Source of the DNA: Planctomycetota bacterium
GTDB lineage: Bacteria; Planctomycetota; Phycisphaerae; Sedimentisphaerales; Anaerobacaceae
Length of the DNA: 59,768 nucleotides
Direction of reading: 5' to 3'
Assembly (NCBI GenBank): GCA_014384025.1
Contig: JACNGQ010000324.1
Location: forward strand, 2,295 to 62,062
Shown here: in pieces, positions 27,674 through 35,309 of the stretch
Position numbering within the stretch: the stretch's first letter is position 1
How the letters are laid out: every line of letters begins with the position of its first letter
The notes under the pieces: generated by a model
What the model was told of the DNA's origin: nothing
The model's input: the letters and a program-made list of their open reading frames with translations, nothing else
The model's database searches: none
Translations under genes and position numbers: made by a program

Positions 27674-29858
27674 TCCGATCCCGGAGATCGCTTTGTTTTT
27701 GATCTGTAGTACGGCCAACTTTCGAGCCATCTTTCATTGAGAGACTGATGCGCTTCTTGGCCAGGTCTATATCGAGAACAGTAACTGTTACCTTTTGGCC
27801 TACTCGTACTATGTCTGCAGGGTCCTTCACATAATGGTCTGCCAACTGACTGATGTGCACGAGACCGTCTTGATGAATCCCAATATCTACAAACGCTCCA
27901 AAGGCAGTAACATTGGTAATAATTCCTGGTATGCTTATGCCGACTTCGAGGTCTTCGATTTTATTGACGCCTTCTGCGAAGCTAAACATCTCAAACGGTT
28001 TGCGGGGATCTCTGTACGGCTTAGCCAATTCCTGCATAATATCACTCAGTGTAGGGAGTCCGACAGTATCGCTGACGTAGTCCTGCAAACGGACTTTCAC
28101 TCGGAGCGACTCATCCTTCATCATATCCGCAACTGAGCAACCAACGTTCGCAGCCATTGCATCGACAACATGATAACTTTCAGGGTGTACAGCACTTGAA
28201 TCAAGCGGATTTACGGCGTCTCTTATTCTCAGAAAACCCGCTGCTTGTTCAAAGGCCTTTGCTCCAAGGCGAGAGACTTTTTTCAGCTTCTGCCGCGATT
28301 CGAAATGGCCGTTTTCATTCCTGTAATCAACAATGTTCTGAGCAAGTTGTGGTCCAAGCCCGGAAACATACGTCAATAGCTGTTTGCTGGCCGTGTTTAC
28401 CTCGACCCCGATACTGTTCACGCAACTCATGACGACATCATCGAGGATCTGTTTTAAAAGTGACTGATCCACATCGTGCTGATATTGACCGACTCCGATC
28501 GACTTCGGATCGATCTTTACGAGTTCTGCAAGAGGATCCATGAGCCTGCGCCCAATTGAGACTGCGCCACGGACAGTCACATCCTCGTTTGGAAATTCTT
28601 CGCGGGCCACCTCCGATGCCGAATATACCGAGGCGCCACTTTCATTGACCATTATTACGGCAATATCTTTAGAAAACCTGATCTTCCTGATAAAAGTTTC
28701 GGTCTCACGGCTTGCTGTGCCGTTACCTATAGCGATTACCTCAATGTCAAACTGTTCACACAAAGAGATTATTTTCGATACATCTGACGCTGCCAGTTTG
28801 TCGCCTCGATGAGGATAAATAACGTCGAAATGCTTTAGCTGGCCCTGCCGGTCGAGACAAACAACCTTGCATCCGGTACGAAATCCGGGGTCGATTGCCA
28901 GGATATTTTTCCGGCCTAAGGGTGGAGCAAGCAACAATTGTCGCAGATTCTCTGCGAAGACTCCTATGGCTTGCTTGTCGGCTCTGTGTTTTGTTGCAGC
29001 GAAAATCTCCGTTTCCATCGACGGCGATAGAAGCCTTTTGTTGCTGTCAAAAACTGCTTCTTTGACCTGCGAGGAAGAAGCCGATTGTCTTTTAACAAAC
29101 AACTCTTCAAGTATCCGCAGGGCTTGTTCTTCAGGAGCTATAACATGCAACCTTAGAAAACCTTCCTTCGCCCCTCTCCGCATTGCCAGAATCCTATGGG
29201 ATGGTGCCGTGGCGACCGGTTCCTGCCAATCGAAGTAGTCCTCATATTTGCATCCCTCTGACTCCTTACCTTGCACAACTTTTGTTTGGAAACAGCCTTT
29301 CCTGGAGAACAAGTCACGAATCCTGACTCGTGCGGTTTCGTTTTGGCTGATCCACTCGGCAATGATATCTCTCGCACCAGCTAAGACGGCCTCAGCCGAC
29401 TCAAGCCCCTTACTTTCATCGATAAAAGCCTTCGCTTTAGTTGCGGGGTCAATAGCAGGGTCCTGGGCAAAAATTAACTCAGCCAGAGTTTCCAGTCCTT
29501 TCTCCCTGGCGATTGTGGCTCGCGTCCGCCGCTTTGGTCGATACGGTAGATAAATATCTTCCAAAATGGCCATGGTCTCGGCCTGCATAATTCTATTCTT
29601 GAGTTCCTCCGTAAGCTGTTCACGCTCATGGAGGGAATTGATTATGGATTCACGCCTGGCATCTAACTCTCTTAATTGATTTAGCCTATTACGGATGTCC
29701 GTGATAGCTATTTCGTCCAGACTGCCTGTGACTTCTTTGCGATACCGGGCAATGAATGGTATCGTAGCTCCACCATCAAACAATTCAGCCACTGCCTCCA
29801 CCTGGTGTGGCTTTAGCGACAACTCTGACGCAATTTTTGTTATATGTGTCCGGCTCAA
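27663..29858 (-). CDS. tex: Tex-family transcription accessory / RNA-binding protein
   Basis: This protein of about 731 residues matches Tex across its full length. It has the Tex N-terminal helical region with TIPFIARYRKEVTGSLDE (about residues 32-50) and LEDIYLPYRPKRRTRATIA, a YqgF/RuvX-like RNase-H fold (about 318-445; NILAIDPGFRTGCKVV), helix-hairpin-helix units (about 490-560; VSGLGPQLAQNIVDYRNENG) and a C-terminal S1 RNA-binding domain (about 635-710; GAFVDIGIHQDGLVHISQLA). Tex binds nucleic acid and affects transcription, but its exact role is unsettled. I prefer the TTG that has an agagg ribosome site seven bases ahead. A TTG five codons upstream is also in frame. The gene converges on umuC and is divergent from the glycosidase-like gene. 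Confidence 0.93.
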   Translation of the reverse strand: MSRTHITKIASELSLKPHQVEAVAELFDGGATIPFIARYRKEVTGSLDEIAITDIRNRLNQLRELDARRESIINSLHEREQLTEELKNRIMQAETMAILEDIYLPYRPKRRTRATIAREKGLETLAELIFAQDPAIDPATKAKAFIDESKGLESAEAVLAGARDIIAEWISQNETARVRIRDLFSRKGCFQTKVVQGKESEGCKYEDYFDWQEPVATAPSHRILAMRRGAKEGFLRLHVIAPEEQALRILEELFVKRQSASSSQVKEAVFDSNKRLLSPSMETEIFAATKHRADKQAIGVFAENLRQLLLAPPLGRKNILAIDPGFRTGCKVVCLDRQGQLKHFDVIYPHRGDKLAASDVSKIISLCEQFDIEVIAIGNGTASRETETFIRKIRFSKDIAVIMVNESGASVYSASEVAREEFPNEDVTVRGAVSIGRRLMDPLAELVKIDPKSIGVGQYQHDVDQSLLKQILDDVVMSCVNSIGVEVNTASKQLLTYVSGLGPQLAQNIVDYRNENGHFESRQKLKKVSRLGAKAFEQAAGFLRIRDAVNPLDSSAVHPESYHVVDAMAANVGCSVADMMKDESLRVKVRLQDYVSDTVGLPTLSDIMQELAKPYRDPRKPFEMFSFAEGVNKIEDLEVGISIPGIITNVTAFGAFVDIGIHQDGLVHISQLADHYVKDPADIVRVGQKVTVTVLDIDLAKKRISLSMKDGSKVGRTTDQKQSDLRDRKKH

Positions 29859-30080
29859 TTGTCGGCCTCTCAAATATAGCTAACACCCTGATTCAGTTGT
29901 ACCTTGTGTTCAAGTGCTGCAATTATATCTACAACGGTGCTTTTTTTCAAGAAACGTTCAGATAGAGACATTGAAATCGAAGTGCATATTGTGATATCAT
30001 AGAGACCGTAACATGCACGAGTAATGTTTGTTGAACTGATATGGGGAATGTTGAGTTGGAGTATAAAGGAGATTGTTTAA

Positions 30081-31478
30081 ATGAACAGATCTACTTATAT
30101 CGGAAAGACGATTCTTATGCTTGCTGTTTGTACCGCTTGTTGCGGTCAGAACCTTAAAGATGATGGCATAAAACCCTATTCTGAGAATCCGCGATACTGG
30201 CAATACCGAGGCAAGCCGGTATTTTTGTTGGGTGCCAGCGACGACGACAATCTTTTCCAGTGGCCTTCTCCTGATCTGGAGCGTCACCTCGATGCGATGA
30301 AAGCTATAGGGGCCAATTACGTCCGCAACACCATGAGCGACCGCCGGGATAAAGGATTCGAACTGTACCCCTTCAAGCGGCTAAGCAACGGCAAGTATGA
30401 TCTTGGTCAATGGAATGATGCCTACTGGAAACGTTTCGACCGCTTTTTAGCTGAAATGGTCAAGAGAGACATAATCGTACAGATCGAGGTGTGGGACCGG
30501 TTCGATTATTCCAGGGACAACTGGCCGGGCCATCCTTACAATCCGAAGAACAACGTGAATTACACGAGCCAGGACAGTACCTTAGCTACGGACTATCCAA
30601 ATCACCCGGGCAGTAACAAACAGCCGTTCTTCTTTACCACGCCCAAACAGCGTAACATCACGACAGTACTGCAATACCAGAAGCGTTTTGTCGAAAAGAT
30701 GCTGTCGTATTCTCTCAAGTATAATCACGTGCTTTACTGCATGGACAACGAAACATCAGGCGAGGAAAAGTGGGCTCTCTATTGGTCACAGCTTATTCTT
30801 GATAAAGCGAAAGCGAAGGGCAGGAAAGTATATGTGACAGAAATGTGGGATGACTGGGACCTCAAGGCGGCGAGACATAAGCGCACCTTTGATCACCCGG
30901 ATCATTATACCTTCTGTGACGTATCTCAGAACAATCAGAAGAAAGGGCAAGAGCATTGGGACAACTTCCAGTGGACATTTCGGTATACTGCCAAGCAGCC
31001 ACGTCCGCTGAACACGGTCAAGACCTACGGTGCCGACGGCGGAAGGCACGGCAATACCCGAGACGGGATTGAACGCTGGTGGCGGCACGTTATCGGAGGC
31101 GCTTCTACGGCACGCTTTCATCGTCCCACTTCCGGTCTGGGCCTGTCGGAGCTTTCGATAGCGTCGGTGAAGGCTGCCCGAAAACTTGAATCGGTGATGA
31201 AACTTTGGGATATTGAGCCAGCCAATGAGCTGCTGACCGACAGAGAAGATAACGAGGCATATCTGGCATGCAATCCTGGCAAGGCTTACGCCCTTTACTT
31301 CACCGACGGCGGCGAGGTCGGGCTCGACCTGCGTAAGGCCAGTGGGCAGTACTCGCTGAGATGGATCGATATTCGGACGGGCCAGTGGAGAGGCGAGCAG
31401 CCAATAAACGGCGAGAGAATTGTCATGGTCAAGGCTCCCGGCAAGGGTCATTGGCTCGCGGTGATTGTCGGACGGTAG
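30081..31478 (+). CDS. Secreted glycoside-hydrolase-like TIM-barrel protein (DUF4038-like)
   Basis: This 465-residue exported protein has a signal peptide (about residues 5-22), a good aaggag ribosome site and a TIM-barrel catalytic region of the cellulase superfamily. Features include [51 protein letters not shown] (about 148-160) and [15 protein letters not shown], where Glu224 is the likely acid/base residue. The last 90 residues (about 375-465) resemble the C-terminal beta-sandwich found after such barrels ([27 protein letters not shown]). The HPYNPKNN motif is shared with the second half of the tandem protein at 47.6-50.5 kb, so the two are related. Substrate unknown; GH classification would need a profile search. 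Confidence 0.85.
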   Translation: MNRSTYIGKTILMLAVCTACCGQNLKDDGIKPYSENPRYWQYRGKPVFLLGASDDDNLFQWPSPDLERHLDAMKAIGANYVRNTMSDRRDKGFELYPFKRLSNGKYDLGQWNDAYWKRFDRFLAEMVKRDIIVQIEVWDRFDYSRDNWPGHPYNPKNNVNYTSQDSTLATDYPNHPGSNKQPFFFTTPKQRNITTVLQYQKRFVEKMLSYSLKYNHVLYCMDNETSGEEKWALYWSQLILDKAKAKGRKVYVTEMWDDWDLKAARHKRTFDHPDHYTFCDVSQNNQKKGQEHWDNFQWTFRYTAKQPRPLNTVKTYGADGGRHGNTRDGIERWWRHVIGGASTARFHRPTSGLGLSELSIASVKAARKLESVMKLWDIEPANELLTDREDNEAYLACNPGKAYALYFTDGGEVGLDLRKASGQYSLRWIDIRTGQWRGEQPINGERIVMVKAPGKGHWLAVIVGR

Positions 31479-31501
31479 CCAAATGAGGAAAGGATTTTGT
31501 T

Positions 31502-31636
31502 ATGATTGGTATATGGACAACCGGCGTTTTTCTCTGTGCGGTTATCTTGGGACTCGGTGTTAATACCATGACCGAAACAGCACCAAATCCAGACTTGGTA
31601 CAAAAGCAATCAATTGGCCGCCTGCGCCTGGTTTGA
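31502..31636 (+). pseudogene. Truncated leader ORF: signal peptide of a lost secreted protein
   Basis: A strong ribosome site (gaggaaagga) sits seven bases ahead of an ATG, 23 bases after the glycosidase-like gene, as expected for the next gene of an operon. The first 20 residues form a signal peptide (MIGIWTTGVFLCAVILGLGV). From about 31560 the frame runs antisense into the end of a decayed serine hydrolase, so only the leader is original and the remaining 24 codons are foreign. It is best read as the stump of a gene cut by a rearrangement. Confidence 0.55.
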
Positions 31637-32600
31637 ATCGTGCATCTATCGGTATGCCCTCTCCTCGACCATCCGTTAAGCGAGCCGGCAACTCCCAACC
31701 ATGGGAGAAAGACTGAGCTTCCCTACCGAAGGTCTTTGTTCCTTTAATGTTGTGAGTCGGTGCGGCAGTCTCGTCGACGAACCATTATGGGATGATCTGT
31801 TCGCCGCGCCACTTGCCATTTCTTATCATGCAATAGGCAATTCGAGCCATAGCTCTGGCGGACAATGCAAGAGAATGAGAAGGATGCCTACCATGCTTCT
31901 GGTCTCCATTGAAGTACTCGAACCACCATTTTTCAATTCCCAAAGGTTTGAACAAGTGTTCAATGGCGAAACGATCATACGGCATCCATGTGACGCCTTC
32001 GCAAACTAAGGCAGCATGATAGGGCCCGTGGGTGGAGTACTCCAGATCTGTACCAGGTTCAAAAATCAGTTTCTCGGTTCTCCAGTCTCCACTGTGGCCG
32101 AGAACCCACTCCCACGGACCATGGTTCTTTACGAATCGTTCTTCGTTTTGCCACCATTCACCAACAAGGCCTGATGTATGGTTTAACAGTTGCTTGACAG
32201 TTATTTTCGACTTGCGAGGATCGCTTAGCGGCTCAGCCCAGGGGATATATTGGAAAGCCGGATCATCAAAAGTCATCTTTCTGGGAGCCAATCCTTGTTG
32301 GCTTCGTTCGGATGCTATTGCAAGCACTGTGGCACAGATTGCCTTTGCACATGAAGCCACACCCACTTTGTCAGGAAGATCATTTGTACCAAGACCTTTC
32401 TCAATCTCAAGGACGATATATCCGTGTCTTATCACAACTGCTGCAAAATCATGTTTGTTACTGCCCGACTCAAGTAGCCAGCGCTTAAGCTTGTCCAGTT
32501 TCTCTGAATCCATTCCTGCGATTGTTCGGACCTGCTCGGAATCAGTCAGCTTTCTCTTTAGCCCATTTGACCCCGGCGAAGGAAAATACGTTTTCAGCAC
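31560..32600 (-). pseudogene. Decayed serine hydrolase (beta-lactamase / class C family)
   Basis: The frame encodes a class C beta-lactamase-like serine hydrolase with the SxxK motif SCAK (Ser83-Lys86), TVKQLLNHTSGL and the YSTHGPYHAAL region. It is broken three ways. A TAA at 31785-31787 interrupts the chain after GEQIIP, yet the same frame continues with WFVDETAAPTHNIKG and GGQLIAFVPSLDLVLFR, the conserved C-terminus, before a second TAA. The real C-terminal residues after LVLFR are missing at a junction near 31560-31574. At the other end no signal peptide remains: the frame opens at a GTG inside the end of the neighbouring glycosidase-like gene. Relatives usually carry Lys where the TAA lies, so a single A-to-T change would explain it. 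Confidence 0.75.
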
Positions 32601-33591
32601 TTACTTGTGTCGTAAGTTTCTTGAGCATCTGGTAAACCTTAAGGTCATCATCCGCCCCATTAAAGTGGAAGGGAAAATGCTGGTTTATTTTCTCATGCAT
32701 GAATCCCCATGAAGCACCGTGTTCAACGCTCAATCTGGCAGCTTCCGCTGCCTGTTCGCCGTATTTCTGGTCTTCGTTACACATTATCGGTTTGCCATAT
32801 TTCTTCAGAGCTTGAATCCGTTTGGGAATGTCGTCGAGTGTAGTGCCATTGAAATGAATCAACAGAAAATCGCTTGCCCGGCACACATTGTCCGGGAGCC
32901 TGCCATTGCCCAGCCCGCTCGTAGAAACCAGTAACTTCGGCCAAGTTTCTTTCGCCAATCGTATTAGCTCGACCTGGCCTTCGGATTTCTTAAGGACCGG
33001 GTAGTCGAAACCTGAATGATTGAATTCATTGGCGATTTCCAGAACGACATTTTTATAGCCGGATTTTTCAAGCCATCGGACCGTGTTCACAACGCCTGTT
33101 CGCACGGCCGTTTCGTCTCTGAGGATTTGGTCTTGTCGCTGGTAGTAACACCCGAGAATAACAGCGGCTCCGTTACGGTCACACGCTTCGATGACCCATT
33201 TCACCCGCTGCAGATAACTTTTCTGAAGTGAACCATCTGGATTGAATGCCGAGTTGACGGCCCCCTCATAACCTGGGAAGCCGCCCTGCAGGCTAATGGT
33301 GAAGGCACGAACACCGTGTGCCACATAAACTGAAATTGTTTTAATGAACTCACTTGTATTCTCATCGGCATCAAATCCAGAGCGAGCTTTATCTTCGAAG
33401 ACGGCATTAACCATCCGTACATTCATCAGTAGCCCTTCAGCCGGCGTCTTGGGATATGTTATCCCCCCGTTCAGACGCCACTGGCTATCGGCAATGGAAA
33501 TATGTGTTCTCTGCACACCTGCCCAGACCGGCGCCGCCAGCAGAACACCTACGGCAATGGATGCGAATATTGTTCGTATGGTAGTTGTCAT
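32542..33591 (-). CDS. Secreted glycoside-hydrolase-like protein (cellulase superfamily)
   Basis: This 349-residue exported protein starts at an ATG with aggag eight bases ahead; a TTG six codons upstream is unlikely because the ribosome site then lies within the gene. The signal peptide is TIRTIFASIAVGVLLAAP. The barrel has NGGITYPKTPAEGLLMNVRM, VVLEIANEFNHS with Glu189 as probable acid/base, and GKPIMCNEDQ with Glu273 as probable nucleophile, the layout of clan-A retaining glycosidases. The body ends naturally around YQMLKKLTT; the last 20 or so residues (VSAENVFSFAGVKWAKEKAD) read through the serine-hydrolase fragment in another frame, so the native C-terminus seems to have been replaced. 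The enzyme may still work, because the core is intact. Confidence 0.8.
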   Translation of the reverse strand: MTTTIRTIFASIAVGVLLAAPVWAGVQRTHISIADSQWRLNGGITYPKTPAEGLLMNVRMVNAVFEDKARSGFDADENTSEFIKTISVYVAHGVRAFTISLQGGFPGYEGAVNSAFNPDGSLQKSYLQRVKWVIEACDRNGAAVILGCYYQRQDQILRDETAVRTGVVNTVRWLEKSGYKNVVLEIANEFNHSGFDYPVLKKSEGQVELIRLAKETWPKLLVSTSGLGNGRLPDNVCRASDFLLIHFNGTTLDDIPKRIQALKKYGKPIMCNEDQKYGEQAAEAARLSVEHGASWGFMHEKINQHFPFHFNGADDDLKVYQMLKKLTTQVSAENVFSFAGVKWAKEKAD

Positions 33592-33646
33592 AAATAGTAC
33601 TCCTTGCAATTTAGCTTATCGAAGTATTGTAGAACAAATCGAAAGA

Positions 33647-33907
33647 CTAATCCGCAGGAGCGGGCCAGTCAAGATGCTTGTGCTAGAATTCAAATGTGCC
33701 TTCTCCGTTAATGCTGTGTCCACTCTGGAAGAACTCAATCTCCGTGTGGCCGGCGATGCCGAGCTGGGCGTATAACCAATGTACCTTTTCATACTCGTGC
33801 GCCACCCAGCGGTTCCGGCGGACCGTGTCCAGGTGGCCCCGCTCAACCATGAAGGTTCGATTCATATCCAGCCTCCTATGCAATTGGCTTTTATCCCATG
33901 GAATTCT
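33647..33907 (-). pseudogene. C-terminal remnant of an alpha/beta hydrolase (acetylxylan-esterase-like)
   Basis: Right after the oxidoreductase stop the same frame continues with IPWDKSQLHRRLDMNRTFMV, then ERGHLD, WVAHEYEKVHWLYAQLGIAG and the catalytic-His region GHSINGEGTFEF. A TAG (33683-33685) interrupts it, after which HKHLDWPAPAD and a final TAG follow. The unbroken sense would be FEFLHKHLDWP, so TTG to TAG is the likely mutation. The nucleophile half of the enzyme is absent. An aggagg six bases before an internal ATG (33865) might allow translation of a short peptide but is probably coincidental. This is the third damaged gene within 2.4 kb. Confidence 0.7.
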
Positions 33908-35263
33908 CTACAGCCGCCACGGAGAACGTATGGATTTGCTCAGCAAGCGATTTGCCTGCTCATCGTTGATAAAGTGTTCTTCGTCCGGATCCCATTGAAT
34001 TTTCCGCTTGAGTCTCATGGCAATATTTGCCAGGTGACAGATACTGGCCGAACGATGACCCACTTCTACGGGAGCGATCGGATCCCGTCCCGACTTGATG
34101 CAGTCCAGAAAATCACGTTTATGGTCACTGCTTTTATAGAGATGGATTTCGTTCGGTCCGATTACTGTATTGACAAGGGATTCGGGGTATGTATTAAAGG
34201 AATTCCAGTCCATGTGCACCCAACCTTCGGTACCCTCGAACCGGGCCGCGCCCCCGATGCCGCCCGGCGTGCAAATTAGCTCGACACCGTTGGCATATCG
34301 CGCTCGAAAGTGAATCCGGCTAACCGTGTCGAATAAACCTGATTTCGGAAACTCGCTGCCCAGATCCTCAATCTCCACTGGCCCGGTTCGCTCGGTGCCC
34401 AGACCCCACTGGACAATGTCAAACTTATGGGCACCTGTGTTAGTGGTCTCTCCGCCTGAGTAATCCTGGAGAAAGCGGAAGGTATAGAAACAACGGTGCT
34501 CATGATGAGGTGCTAACGGCGCCGGGCCCAGCCACAGGTCATAGTCAAAGCCGTCGGGTACCGGTGTAGGATCCCAGGTATCCAGGTCGAAACGCAATCC
34601 ATGACGCCCCAGACTTGTCAGCACACGCTTGACCCGGCCGATCCGGCCATTGCGGACCAGCTCACAGGCAAATCGCATCCTTTCTTTGGAGCGGTGCTGG
34701 CTGCCCGTCTGGAGAGTCACCCCATATCGGCGAACCGCCTCGACCATGGCACGACCCTCGGCAATCGTCAGGCTCAACGGTTTTTGACAATATATATGCT
34801 TTCCCGCCCGAGCCGCCATAATCGTTGGGATGGCGTGCCAGTGGTCCGGCGTGGTAACCGATACCGCATCAATGTCGTCGCGAGCCAGAAGAACGCGAAA
34901 GTCGTTATAAGCATCTGTGCCCTTATAAACACCCGAACGTTTCTTCTCGCCGTAGTAATCGTCAACCAGTTTGCGGGCCGGCTCGCGGCCCCGAAACTGC
35001 TCGGCGGTCTTGTAGCCATAGCTGCCTCTGTTCACATCGCATACTGCGACAATCTGCGTGTCATCCTGATGCATCAGGCCCTGCAAGTCGGTAAAACCCA
35101 TATTGCCTGTGCCAATACAGCCGATGTTGATCCTGTTGCTGGGGGCTCCGGCACCCAGAGCCGAGCTTGCGACAAGATAGGGCATCCCATACGTGCCCAT
35201 CACACCGGCTGCCGCGCACTTGAGGAAATCTCTGCGACTCGCAAATCTTCTTTTATCACTCAT
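33908..35263 (-). CDS. Tat-exported Gfo/Idh/MocA-family oxidoreductase
   Basis: This 451-residue protein has a Tat leader (ASRRDFLKCAAAGVMGTYGM) and an aggag ribosome site. The NAD(P)-binding Rossmann motif is GCIGTGNMG (48-56), followed by VAVCDVNRG. The family catalytic Lys is in YCQKPLSL (Lys161). The C-terminal domain (about 185-430) has the beta-sheet fold of the family, with TGSQHRSKERMRFACELVRNG and GGETTNTGAHKFDIVQWGLG. Members oxidise, reduce or eliminate at sugar hydroxyls, and some with a leader carry their cofactor through the Tat pathway as glycosidases. Its end, NRLLSKSIRSPWRL, is normal for this group. It lies directly upstream of the decayed hydrolase fragments and probably once led a sugar-catabolic operon. 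Confidence 0.93.
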   Translation of the reverse strand: MSDKRRFASRRDFLKCAAAGVMGTYGMPYLVASSALGAGAPSNRINIGCIGTGNMGFTDLQGLMHQDDTQIVAVCDVNRGSYGYKTAEQFRGREPARKLVDDYYGEKKRSGVYKGTDAYNDFRVLLARDDIDAVSVTTPDHWHAIPTIMAARAGKHIYCQKPLSLTIAEGRAMVEAVRRYGVTLQTGSQHRSKERMRFACELVRNGRIGRVKRVLTSLGRHGLRFDLDTWDPTPVPDGFDYDLWLGPAPLAPHHEHRCFYTFRFLQDYSGGETTNTGAHKFDIVQWGLGTERTGPVEIEDLGSEFPKSGLFDTVSRIHFRARYANGVELICTPGGIGGAARFEGTEGWVHMDWNSFNTYPESLVNTVIGPNEIHLYKSSDHKRDFLDCIKSGRDPIAPVEVGHRSASICHLANIAMRLKRKIQWDPDEEHFINDEQANRLLSKSIRSPWRL

Positions 35264-35309
35264 TATATGTCTCCTACTGCACTTTGTGTTTCTTGCTTGA
35301 TGTTTTCAG

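Noticed and set aside
31560-33907. Stop-codon reassignment to explain the in-frame TAA and TAG
   Set aside because: Both codons are used as normal ends by many intact genes in the window, and the two affected genes also have lost ends, so gene decay is the simpler reading.
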